From assembly GCA_902572675.1 (NCBI GenBank), contig CACGGY010000008.1, forward strand, positions 1 through 23,779: 23,779 nt of DNA. Direction: 5' to 3'. The notes under the pieces were generated by a model. It did no database searches. It was given only the letters and a program-made list of their open reading frames with translations, and had not been told where the DNA came from. A program made the position numbers and the translations under genes. Each line of letters begins with the position of its first letter. Positions within the stretch are counted from its first letter, which is position 1. The DNA comes from an uncultured Prochlorococcus sp. GTDB taxonomy: Bacteria > Cyanobacteriota > Cyanobacteriia > PCC-6307 > Cyanobiaceae. Shown piece after piece: positions 1-5,650 of this stretch.

Positions 1-70
1 GAAGTAATTTTTGAAAATGTAAGGTAGATTTAGTAAATAGTAATATCTCAGTTTTTTTGAATACAAACTA

Positions 71-247
71 ATGAACATTAATGATAAATCTGTTTTAGAA
101 GTACTTAATAAACTTATTGTTATTGATAGACTAAATAAAACTCAGATTCTCCAGATGGTAAATTTAGTTTCTCTTTCAAATGATATCAATGATTTAAAAG
201 ATAATTTAAATTGGGAAAATTATAAATCAATTCATACAAATACATAA
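71..247 (+). CDS. Small hypothetical protein, 58 aa
   Basis: This is an open frame of 58 codons from ATG to TAA that I translated by hand. The product begins MNINDKSVLEVLNK and ends NYKSIHTNT. It has no signal peptide and no membrane segment. The middle (LNKTQILQMVNLVSLSNDIND) is amphipathic and could form one or two helices. There is no strong Shine-Dalgarno sequence, which is common in this type of genome. It stands alone in an AT-rich stretch with other tiny ORFs to its right. I do not recognise a family. In DNA this AT-rich a 58-codon frame can arise by chance, but the mixed codon content (Gln, Val, Trp, Asp) looks more like coding sequence than noise. Confidence 0.45.
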   Translation: MNINDKSVLEVLNKLIVIDRLNKTQILQMVNLVSLSNDINDLKDNLNWENYKSIHTNT

Positions 248-350
248 AATGTGTAAAGTTATATATTAAATAAATATTTAATAATCTAAATTTAAATTAA
301 AGACAAATAACAGTTTAAATAATCAATTAGTAGTTATCAAGATTATCTAT

Positions 351-533
351 CTAACTCATATAAATGTATTTTTGGCAGTAGGTTTTTATATAAGATACCT
401 TTTCTTTATTAAAATAATTAAGTGTTGTTTTCTTATCCTTATTAAATGTTTTGATTAATATTGTAGAAGTTAAGATTAATATTAATATAATTAGAAGATC
501 CCCAATAGTAATCCCTCTCTCCTTAAGATTCAT
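351..533 (-). CDS. Small membrane protein with prepilin-like N-terminus, 60 aa
   Basis: The 60-residue product starts with MNLKERG, followed by ITIGDLLIILILILTSTILI, one strongly hydrophobic segment at about residues 8-27, then a basic, Tyr-rich tail. The junction resembles a type IV prepilin cleavage site: Gly7 preceded by Lys/Arg, a hydrophobic residue at +1, Thr at +2, and an acidic residue at +5 (Asp12, where classical pilins have Glu5), all inside the start of a long hydrophobic helix. At 60 residues it is far shorter than a structural major pilin, so it could be a minor pilin-like or pseudopilin-like peptide, or simply a single-pass membrane protein. Its ATG start has no clear ribosome-binding site. 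No pilus gene lies nearby, so the assignment rests on the motif alone. Confidence 0.5.
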   Translation of the reverse strand: MNLKERGITIGDLLIILILILTSTILIKTFNKDKKTTLNYFNKEKVSYIKTYCQKYIYMS

Positions 534-694
534 ATGTAAAATGGATATTTAATCTAATATAGCCTTTTTTTTAATAAATTAATATTTTTACAAACAGACC
601 AAAAAATATATATTAAGTAAATATAAAAAAAATATAAATATTTTAAGACTAAATGTAGTTAAATCATATAAAAATAATAGGTTTAAACTTTTTA

Positions 695-874
695 ATGGAT
701 ATCAAAAAAAAAATTTGTAACGTTAACACTCCTGAATTTTTCTCAAAAGAGATGCTTGTCACTAAAAAATCTCTTAACGAAAATCAGCTCAAATATAATT
801 ATCAAAAACAGTTAATCTCAGATTTAGACTATAAGCATAAGGAATGGTCAAAATTTGCTGAAAATAATTTTTAA
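695..874 (+). CDS. Small hypothetical protein, 59 aa
   Basis: This hand-translated frame runs from ATG (695-697) to TAA (872-874). The product starts MDIKKKICNVNTPEFFSKEM and ends with a charged, aromatic tail (DYKHKEWSKFAENNF). It is Lys-rich, has one Cys (residue 8), and has no signal peptide or membrane segment, so it is presumably cytosolic. Codons 4-6 are AAA repeats within a run of ten A (704-713), a place where sequencing slippage or phase variation would shift the frame. Its stop codon interlocks with that of the opposite-strand ORF 871-1023: TAA and its complement share TTAA, a 4-nt tail-to-tail overlap. I recognise no family. Confidence 0.5.
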   Translation: MDIKKKICNVNTPEFFSKEMLVTKKSLNENQLKYNYQKQLISDLDYKHKEWSKFAENNF

Positions 875-1023
875 AAGCTCTCGTTAATTATATTTAACAG
901 TTTATTTCTTTTATTTGTTTTATTCTCTTCCCAACTTAGTGTTACTTCATCATTAATGATAGGTTTTGCTTCATAAGCTAAATACCAAAGAATAAATCCG
1001 GCAGGAAATATTAAAATATGCAT
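871..1023 (-). CDS. Small single-pass membrane protein, 50 aa
   Basis: This hand-translated minus-strand frame starts at ATG (1023-1021). The product begins MHILIFPAGFILWYLAYEAK, one membrane-spanning segment at about residues 2-18, followed by a soluble, charged tail (DEVTLSWEENKTNKRN region). The segment has aromatic residues at its end (Trp13, Tyr14, Tyr17), typical of a membrane interface. The frame stays open upstream of this ATG for at least 15 codons, so a slightly longer product from a non-ATG start is possible. It is divergent from the RHH gene at 1098, with only 74 bp between them containing two operator-like palindromes, so the RHH protein could control both genes. It overlaps the 695-874 ORF by 4 nt at the stops. 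Function is unknown. Confidence 0.5.
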   Translation of the reverse strand: MHILIFPAGFILWYLAYEAKPIINDEVTLSWEENKTNKRNKLLNIINESF

Positions 1024-1053
1024 AACAAAAGTTTGTTGACTTAATTTAAATAT

Positions 1054-1064
1054 AGTGCAACACT
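1054..1064. promoter_or_regulatory. Imperfect operator-like palindrome (site A)
   Basis: The sequence AGTGCAACACT matches 9 of 11 positions of the perfect site at 1076-1086. It lies just upstream of the TATAAT hexamer and 22 bp (about two helical turns) from the perfect copy, start to start. That spacing suits binding of RHH dimers to the same DNA face. Function is inferred. Confidence 0.45.
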
Positions 1065-1070
1065 TATAAT
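1065..1070 (+). promoter_or_regulatory. Probable -10 element of the RHH gene
   Basis: A perfect TATAAT lies 27 bp before the ATG at 1098, sandwiched between two operator-like palindromes. Transcription would begin near 1077, inside the second palindrome. I see no good -35 box at 16-19 bp: TTGACT (1036-1041) is too far, with a 23-bp spacer. Confidence 0.5.
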
Positions 1071-1075
1071 ATGCA

Positions 1076-1086
1076 AGTGTGACACT
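1076..1086. promoter_or_regulatory. Perfect operator-like palindrome (site B)
   Basis: AGTGTGACACT is an inverted repeat of 5-bp arms around a central G. It covers the predicted transcription start and leader of the RHH gene at 1098. The same element recurs immediately after that gene (1466-1476). This placement suggests an autoregulatory operator. Confidence 0.6.
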
Positions 1087-1097
1087 AAAAGTTTTTT

Positions 1098-1460
1098 ATG
1101 CCCTCTCAGAGGAAAAGAATTGGTTTTTTACCAAGTGAACAAGTTCACAAAATTATTGAAAAATTGTGCAGTGCAAATGAATTTAGCCAGTCAAAAGTAA
1201 CAGGTTTATTGGTAGAAGAAGCTTTAAGGTCTAGAGGAGTACTAGGCGACTCATTTATTAATCAAAAAGAAAACAATTCAAATTATATTAATTATTCTTT
1301 TGAAAATGAAATATTTACTAAAAAAAATAAACCTCCAGAAAATTTCTTTGATTATAAAGTAAATAACAAAACATTCTCCGAAGATATTAAAATGATGCAT
1401 GAATTTATTGAGTTTAAGTATTTCAAGAAAATTATGAAACAAAATAATAATATTTTTTAA
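1098..1460 (+). CDS. Ribbon-helix-helix (RHH/CopG-type) DNA-binding protein, 120 aa
   Basis: The first 50 residues fit the RHH fold. A short basic strand (RKRIGFLP, residues 5-12) is followed by helix A (about 13-30, SEQVHKIIEKLCSANEF), a turn, and helix B (about 31-47, QSKVTGLLVEEALRSRG). RHH proteins bind DNA as dimers through the paired strand, usually at short palindromes, and often repress their own promoter. Residues 50-120 are low-complexity, Asn/Lys/Phe-rich and unassigned; they may carry an effector or multimerisation role. The gene is isolated and flanked on both sides by the palindrome AGTGTSACACT (1076-1086 and 1466-1476, plus an imperfect copy at 1054-1064), with a TATAAT between the upstream copies. 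Autorepression is therefore likely. No toxin gene lies directly downstream, so an antitoxin role is not supported. Confidence 0.75.
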   Translation: MPSQRKRIGFLPSEQVHKIIEKLCSANEFSQSKVTGLLVEEALRSRGVLGDSFINQKENNSNYINYSFENEIFTKKNKPPENFFDYKVNNKTFSEDIKMMHEFIEFKYFKKIMKQNNNIF

Positions 1461-1465
1461 TAGGT

Positions 1466-1476
1466 AGTGTCACACT
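1466..1476. promoter_or_regulatory. Perfect operator-like palindrome downstream of RHH gene (site C)
   Basis: AGTGTCACACT is the reverse complement of the site at 1076-1086. The longer match of 13 bp (1075-1087 against 1465-1477) makes it an inverted repeat bracketing the RHH gene, starting 5 bp after its stop codon. It could be a second operator for DNA looping or the mark of a mobile cassette. The role is inferred. Confidence 0.5.
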
Positions 1477-1605
1477 TATTGATGTAACTATGATATAGCT
1501 TTTCAATTTGAAGTGAAAATTACATAACAACTAAGTATTGATTAAACTAAATTTATACAATTGATAAAAAGGAATCCTAGCGTTTATTGATTTCTTTAAA
1601 TTTCA

Positions 1606-1644
1606 GCGGACTAAATCCTCGTGGAGATATGAACCTTAGCCCGC
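1606..1644. other. Possible structured RNA element in noncoding DNA
   Basis: GCGGACTAA (1606-1614) can pair with TTAGCCCGC (1636-1644), eight of nine pairs with one A-C mismatch. The 21-nt interior contains a smaller TCC/GGA hairpin. The patch is clearly richer in G and C than the DNA around it, which is unusual in a spacer of this genome. No T-run follows, so it is not a terminator. It lies about 90 bp upstream of the two-gene unit at 1736-2274 and could be part of its leader or a small RNA. No known RNA family is recognised. Confidence 0.3.
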
Positions 1645-1670
1645 AATAAAAAAATAGCAATAAAAAAATA
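1643..1670. repeat. Tandem direct repeat, 2 x 14 bp
   Basis: Two perfect copies of GCAATAAAAAAATA lie head to tail (1643-1656 and 1657-1670), directly overlapping the end of the stem at 1636-1644. This could be slippage-generated or a phased A-tract upstream of the gene pair at 1736. Confidence 0.7.
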
Positions 1671-1735
1671 TAAATACAATGAATATTTAAATTCACTTTC
1701 GATTTAAAATTCCATTGGTATAAATCTAAATTTTT

Positions 1736-1888
1736 ATGGCAATCACAGAATTAAATAAAGACATACAGGATCAAATTTCTGACCTCCTCAAAAAACTACA
1801 ACAAATAGAAAAACTTAGAAATAAAGATATGAGAATTTTACTTGATAAAATAGTAAGAAAGTACGGAGGAAAAGTAGTAAATAAATGA
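1736..1888 (+). CDS. Small helical protein, 50 aa, coupled to the thioredoxin-like gene
   Basis: This hand-translated frame gives a product beginning MAITELNKDIQDQISDLLKK and ending VRKYGGKVVNK. Residues 4-42 are a near-continuous amphipathic, charged helix with regularly spaced Ile and Leu, suggestive of a coiled coil, with a basic tail. Its TGA (1886-1888) overlaps the ATG (1885-1887) of the next gene in an ATGA junction, the classic arrangement for translational coupling. An AGGAGG-like purine tract (GGAGGA, 1865-1870) near its own 3' end is well placed as the ribosome-binding site of the downstream gene. The overlap supports it being a real gene. Function is unknown; with its partner it would form a two-gene operon. 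Confidence 0.6.
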   Translation: MAITELNKDIQDQISDLLKKLQQIEKLRNKDMRILLDKIVRKYGGKVVNK

Positions 1889-2274
1889 AACGTTTTATAA
1901 TACCACTATTAGCTTTTCTTGCCTTACCAAATGCTATTTATAGTTCCCATTTAAATAGTCCGAGGGAACTTTTAGTTACTACTGAAAGCACCAATGAATC
2001 AATTAAGTTTGCAAAGTACCTAAAAGATAATGGAGTTATTAAATATTCAGCCTATTGGTGCCCTAATTGTCTTAACCAAAGTGAACTATTTGGTAAGCAA
2101 GCTTATAAAGAACTTAATGTAGTTGAATGTGCAAAAGATGGCATTAACAGTCAAACTCAATTATGTATTGATAAAAAAATTAAAGGATTTCCAACATGGG
2201 AAATAAATGGAAAACTCATTTTAGGTGTACTATCACTAAAAGAGTTATCTAAGTTAACTGGATATGAATATTAA
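1885..2274 (+). CDS. Secreted thioredoxin-fold protein with CPNC motif, 129 aa
   Basis: The product has an N-terminal signal peptide (residues 1-20, hydrophobic core IIPLLAFLALPNAIYS) and then a small thioredoxin-like domain. The redox site is YWCPNC (Cys59 and Cys62), and the cis-proline loop is KGFPTW (Pro103). Two further cysteines (Cys82, Cys94) lie in the segment between them. The sequence resembles the C-terminal thioredoxin-like domain that is fused to VKOR in cyanobacteria and also occurs as standalone lumenal or periplasmic proteins. A likely role is thiol oxidation or disulfide exchange in the thylakoid lumen or periplasm. It is translationally coupled to the small gene upstream (ATGA overlap). 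No VKOR or DsbB partner is in the window. Confidence 0.75.
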   Translation: MKRFIIPLLAFLALPNAIYSSHLNSPRELLVTTESTNESIKFAKYLKDNGVIKYSAYWCPNCLNQSELFGKQAYKELNVVECAKDGINSQTQLCIDKKIKGFPTWEINGKLILGVLSLKELSKLTGYEY

Positions 2275-2464
2275 AGATCAAGTAAGAATATTTATGAGTT
2301 AAATAAAGTTTTTGTTAATTTCCTAAAACGGCAATATTTCTTCATGAGTCATTAATCATATATTTATAAATTTATTTTTTTTCTCCTTATTTATTGCAAC
2401 TTTTTTAACCCTTTAAAGGTTCGAACACATAAGCCAAAAATTTATCTGTCAATCTAAATTATTT

Positions 2465-2752
2465 CTATGTTTTCTCAATTGGTGCCATAGTTAATCCTTT
2501 GCTAAATAGTTGCTCATGATATAGCTCTGCCTGTTCAAGATTACCTCTCCATACTTCAGCGGAACCTATAGTATCTACTTTGATGGTTAGATCCCATGCG
2601 CTCTTTTCACTCATTCCTGGGATGATTTTTAAAAGACAATTTGCCACATGTTGAAAAGTATTATAATTGTCATCTAGAACTATTACTTTTGCTACTGGAT
2701 ATTTTGCTTTAGATTTCTTTTTATTTAAGACTGTACTAGTTAAATTAAACAT
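2465..2752 (-). CDS. clpS: ClpS, ATP-dependent Clp protease adaptor
   Basis: This is a 95-residue adaptor that delivers substrates, mainly N-degron proteins, to the Clp AAA+ chaperone (ClpC in cyanobacteria). The N-terminal extension (residues 1-20) is basic and flexible, as is usual. The core starts with KVIVLDDNYNTFQHV (about residues 22-36), corresponding to the conserved DDxxT motif and substrate-binding helix. Later come the GMSEKSAWDL segment and a final strand ending in TMAPIEK. The length fits the family. Cyanobacteria often carry two ClpS paralogs, and I cannot tell which this is. It is transcribed toward the accessory region on the left. The tRNA-Met gene lies 70 bp upstream on the same strand. 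Confidence 0.88.
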   Translation of the reverse strand: MFNLTSTVLNKKKSKAKYPVAKVIVLDDNYNTFQHVANCLLKIIPGMSEKSAWDLTIKVDTIGSAEVWRGNLEQAELYHEQLFSKGLTMAPIEKT

Positions 2753-2822
2753 CTTTCTCTTTGGTAGTTCTTGTTATATCTTATAAAAATTTCACCTTAG
2801 CATTAATCAGAAACTATTAAAA

Positions 2823-2896
<74 letters not shown>

Positions 2897-2925
2897 ATGG
2901 GAATATTGTAAGACATTGTTTGTAC

Positions 2926-3408
2926 TTAATTACCATTTTGAAAATTTATTTGTTTATGAGCCTCATATATAGCAATTCCACATGCAACGGAGAGATTTAG
3001 ACTCCTTACACCTTTCTGATCGGTAATTCTATTTTGTAAATTTGGCATATATATTGAAATTAAAAAGTTACTTTTGTCAATAATGCAATCTGGTAATCCT
3101 GAATCTTCTCTCCCAAATAACAAAACATCATCTTCCAGAAATTTAAAATCCTTTAAATATATGCCATTTTTTTTACTAAAGGAAAGTATTCTTTTTGTTG
3201 GTTTTGACTCCCAAAATTTTTCAAAATTCTCATATTTGTTTAAAGTAACTAGAGGCCAATAATCTAAACCTGCTCTTTTCAAATATTTATCTTCTAGTTT
3301 AAAACCTAAGGGCTCTATAAGATTTAGAGGTATATTAAAGGCTGCACATGTTCTGGCAATATTACCAGTATTTTGAGGGATTCTAGGTTCAAAAAGAGTG
3401 ACTTCCAA
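2926..3408 (-). CDS. trmL: TrmL, tRNA (cytidine/uridine-34)-2'-O-methyltransferase
   Basis: This SPOUT-fold methyltransferase uses S-adenosylmethionine to methylate the wobble ribose of certain tRNA-Leu species. The 160-residue length is typical. Visible motifs are PQNTGNIAR (11-19, motif 1), KRAGLDYW (44-51), LFGREDSGLP (97-106, the knotted SAM-binding loop) and VRSLNLSVACGIAIYE (134-149, motif 3). The start is an unusual TTG (3408-3406): the frame has a TAG six codons upstream, no ATG in between, and the family N-terminus begins exactly here. It follows the cobU stop with only one base between (TAAaTTG), so it is probably translated by re-initiation after cobU in the same operon. Confidence 0.92.
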   Translation of the reverse strand: MEVTLFEPRIPQNTGNIARTCAAFNIPLNLIEPLGFKLEDKYLKRAGLDYWPLVTLNKYENFEKFWESKPTKRILSFSKKNGIYLKDFKFLEDDVLLFGREDSGLPDCIIDKSNFLISIYMPNLQNRITDQKGVRSLNLSVACGIAIYEAHKQINFQNGN

Positions 3409-3409
3409 T

Positions 3410-3970
3410 TTAAGTAGGTATTTCTAGGCTTATATCATCTATTTTGATTGCTCTGCCGTTAATTGCCAGCCAATTTTCTTCGGATATTCTGGTTATTCTC
3501 TTCTGGAGCTCACCTATTCTTTCAATATAAATATTACCAATTTTATATTCAGAGACTAGGCTCCAACCTACTTGTTCTCCCACGATAAATGTTATGCTTT
3601 TTCTTTTAATTAAATTACTTATTAGTGAATCCATTTTTGCTAACCATTCTTTATGTTCTTTCCCAATATTTTCCATTATAAATCCACCAATCGAATCAAT
3701 TAGTAATGGACCATCTTCTTTATTTAATGTTTTTAATAAATCTGTCGTTTCTATTAATTTCCAATCTTTTGGTCTTCTTTTTTGATGTAGATTAATTTTT
3801 ACTTGCCATTCTTTATCATCAATATTTTTTTCTGATAAAGCAATATATGATAATGTCTTAATTTCCTTTGCTAGATGCTCTGCAAATTCACTTTTACCGC
3901 TTTTAGTCCCACCTGTAATAAAAATAATATGTGAAAAATTATCTCTAATACTTAAATCTATTTCATTCAT
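3410..3970 (-). CDS. cobU: CobU, adenosylcobinamide kinase / guanylyltransferase
   Basis: This bifunctional enzyme of the late cobalamin pathway phosphorylates adenosylcobinamide and then transfers GMP to give adenosylcobinamide-GDP for nucleotide-loop assembly. The 186-residue length fits. The Walker A loop is GGTKSGKS (20-27). LHQKRRPKDW (61-70) is the conserved His/RRPxxW segment, where His62 is the likely guanylyl acceptor by analogy with the Salmonella enzyme. LLIDSIGGF (89-97) is the Walker B region, and IVGEQVGWSLV (129-139) corresponds to the EVGxG segment. It sits 10 bp after the small membrane protein gene at 3981 and one base before trmL. cobN is in the same window but is not adjacent. 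Confidence 0.92.
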   Translation of the reverse strand: MNEIDLSIRDNFSHIIFITGGTKSGKSEFAEHLAKEIKTLSYIALSEKNIDDKEWQVKINLHQKRRPKDWKLIETTDLLKTLNKEDGPLLIDSIGGFIMENIGKEHKEWLAKMDSLISNLIKRKSITFIVGEQVGWSLVSEYKIGNIYIERIGELQKRITRISEENWLAINGRAIKIDDISLEIPT

Positions 3971-3980
3971 AAATTCTCTA

Positions 3981-4292
3981 TTATTTAGAGAAATACCACC
4001 AAGTTGCTAATGGTATAATAGTTGCAGCGATTAATAAACCGATAACTATATAAATTGCAGTTGAGCTCTCAGTATCATTGGATCTCATTACGTTAAAATT
4101 TGGATCGACTACGGGGTTATCAATTGATGAAGGCTGACTTTTTTCGTAATTAACAATATTCTTTTGTTGAGTTACACCAAAATATCTATTTATATTGCTA
4201 ATATCCTTAGCATAGGTAGTCGAAGGAATAAGAACAAATATTAAACTTGAAACTATAAAAGGTAAAAGATACTTATTAATGTTTAAATTCAT
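3981..4292 (-). CDS. Small secreted or membrane-anchored hypothetical protein, 103 aa
   Basis: The product has an N-terminal signal peptide (about residues 1-28, hydrophobic core LLPFIVSSLIFVLIP, likely cleaved after TTYA) and one C-terminal membrane helix (about 79-99, AIYIVIGLLIAATIIPLATW) ending WYFSK. The roughly 50 residues between are polar and Asn/Ser/Pro-rich. This implies a small type I protein with its soluble part in the periplasm or lumen and a very short cytoplasmic tail. It is probably the first gene of a unit with cobU and trmL. It is divergent from the CCB-type gene at 4404, and the 111-bp spacer must hold both promoters. I recognise no family; the topology is clear but the function is not. 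Confidence 0.7.
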   Translation of the reverse strand: MNLNINKYLLPFIVSSLIFVLIPSTTYAKDISNINRYFGVTQQKNIVNYEKSQPSSIDNPVVDPNFNVMRSNDTESSTAIYIVIGLLIAATIIPLATWWYFSK

Positions 4293-4361
4293 TTTAAAAA
4301 AGTTTTGATTAATTATATATTAAAAAACATTCGTTCGAGTATTTTTAAACGCACGAGACAA

Positions 4362-4367
4362 TATAAT
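4362..4367 (+). promoter_or_regulatory. Probable -10 element for the CCB-type gene
   Basis: A perfect TATAAT lies 36 bp upstream of the ATG at 4404 in the divergent spacer. The expected -35 position is only T-rich, so the assignment rests on the hexamer and its placement. Confidence 0.4.
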
Positions 4368-4403
4368 ATTTGCATAATTTAATTAAAGTAACTTATTGAA
4401 TAT

Positions 4404-5030
4404 ATGGGATTCAATGGGAAAACATTAATATTGATCGGCACAATTCTCTTTATTTTTCAAATAGCAAATTTCTTTTCGATAGAAACCATTACTCCTGAAC
4501 TTGGGAGAGCACAAGTTATAGCAGCGCTAGCTTCGTTGATTGTTATTTTGATAGGGTTCTTATTTAAACAATTTGAACCTTTAGCTGGTGAGAAAGTTGA
4601 TTTAAAAGGAGAAAATAATTTTTTCTTCGATAAAAACGTTCCGGATCAAGTCATTGATGAACTTGCTTGGGGATCTGAAGCGATATTAACTTCTACTGCC
4701 GCAGCAGCAATATTAATCCACAATGATGGAGTAAATATACTAAAGAGAGGTATTATTTCAAGTAATGAGTTTAAACCTGGAGAAACTTGCCTTAGATCAA
4801 TAAAAGATATGAAATTAATATCATTAGCTAACACAAAATTTTATCCAGGAAGAGATGAATTTCTTAATTTTTGTGCTGATATTCCATCTATATTAGTTGT
4901 GCCTATTAATAGTAAGGCTTTTATATTGATAGGAGGGTGGAGTGCTAAATGTTTTACTAAGTCTGATGAAAAATGGATAAACAATTGGTCAAAGAAAATT
5001 AATAATATGTTTTCAATAAATAATATTTAG
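4404..5030 (+). CDS. CCB2/CCB4-type cofactor assembly of complex C subunit B (DUF2930)
   Basis: The 208-residue product has two membrane helices (about residues 6-25, and 36-55 ending VILIGFLFKQF) followed by a soluble domain. That domain contains DELAWGSEAIL (85-95), the alanine-rich STAAAAILI, and IPSILVVPINSKAFILIGGW (about 161-180). This layout and the VVP...LIGGW segment match the CCB2/CCB4 family. In chloroplasts these proteins help attach heme c-n covalently to cytochrome b6 on the stromal side of the cytochrome b6f complex. Cyanobacteria usually carry one such homolog. Its last 4 bases overlap the end of lptC on the other strand, so the two genes are tail to tail with no room for a separate terminator. 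Confidence 0.75.
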   Translation: MGFNGKTLILIGTILFIFQIANFFSIETITPELGRAQVIAALASLIVILIGFLFKQFEPLAGEKVDLKGENNFFFDKNVPDQVIDELAWGSEAILTSTAAAAILIHNDGVNILKRGIISSNEFKPGETCLRSIKDMKLISLANTKFYPGRDEFLNFCADIPSILVVPINSKAFILIGGWSAKCFTKSDEKWINNWSKKINNMFSINNI

Positions 5031-5650
5031 AAATAAATTATAGATTTAACTCTTTTATCATTTGCTGTGAAACTTACAGATTCAGTATCTAGATTGTAGT
5101 AGGCGTTTTCTGAATTTATTTCATATTTATTTTCATTTGTTCCATCTTTAATAATATATTTTACTGGATTAAAAAATTCAATAATATTATCTGAACCTAA
5201 CTTAGCTTTTGATGAATTTAAGATGATATTTTTATTTTCAAATCTTATATTCCCCTCTAATAGGTAGTTAGTTTCTTCTATATTCCAAATGAAATTATCA
5301 GCATATAAAATATCCTCATCTTGCTTAAGAGTTTTTAATTTTACGTTCCCTTCTAAATTAAGGAGTTTATTGTTGTCTGATAGTGTTGACTCTTCTGAAC
5401 TAATAATATATTTAGTTTCTTCGCCTTCAAAAATATTTATGATAGGTTTTTTTAATTCAAATTCTAATTCACTATTGTTATAACTCGATTTTGGACTTGT
5501 AATAGAGTATATCTTATCTCCCTTTTTAGAGAAAATATTCATATCTAAACGTTCTATTTTTTGTATTGCTTTATTTTCTTCAATTACACTAGGAGAACAC
5601 CCAACAACAACAAAAGAAAGGAAAATTATTAATCTATAAATCTTGTTCAT
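5027..5650 (-). CDS. lptC: LptC-family lipoprotein (LPS export, periplasmic bridge)
   Basis: The N-terminus is a lipoprotein signal (KIYRLIIFLSFVVVGCSPS) with a lipobox ending at Cys18 when counted from the chosen ATG. The rest is beta-rich, with the alternating pattern expected of the LptC/OstA fold: repeated strands such as NLEGNVKL, LLEGNIRFENKNI and SENAYYNLDTESVSFT. LptC carries LPS from the inner-membrane LptBFG complex to the LptA bridge. At 207 residues it is close to the usual length. I chose ATG at 5650; a TTG two codons upstream is possible. It overlaps the 3' end of metG by 17 nt on the same strand, so it is co-transcribed with metG, and it overlaps the CCB-type gene tail to tail by 4 nt. 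Confidence 0.78.
   Translation of the reverse strand: MNKIYRLIIFLSFVVVGCSPSVIEENKAIQKIERLDMNIFSKKGDKIYSITSPKSSYNNSELEFELKKPIINIFEGEETKYIISSEESTLSDNNKLLNLEGNVKLKTLKQDEDILYADNFIWNIEETNYLLEGNIRFENKNIILNSSKAKLGSDNIIEFFNPVKYIIKDGTNENKYEINSENAYYNLDTESVSFTANDKRVKSIIYF

Noticed and set aside
1098..1460. RHH protein as the antitoxin of a toxin-antitoxin pair
   Set aside because: No ORF follows within 270 bp on the same strand and no toxin family is recognisable nearby.
1565..1636. Frame reading AFIDFFKFQRTKSSWRYEP in the structured patch
   Set aside because: It is bounded by stops, has no start codon and is about 20 residues long; the stem pairing explains the patch better.
2411..2428. GGTTCGAA at 2418-2425, the core of a tRNA T-arm
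   Set aside because: The flanks do not form a T-stem, acceptor stem or anticodon arm, so it is neither a tRNA nor a clear fragment of one.
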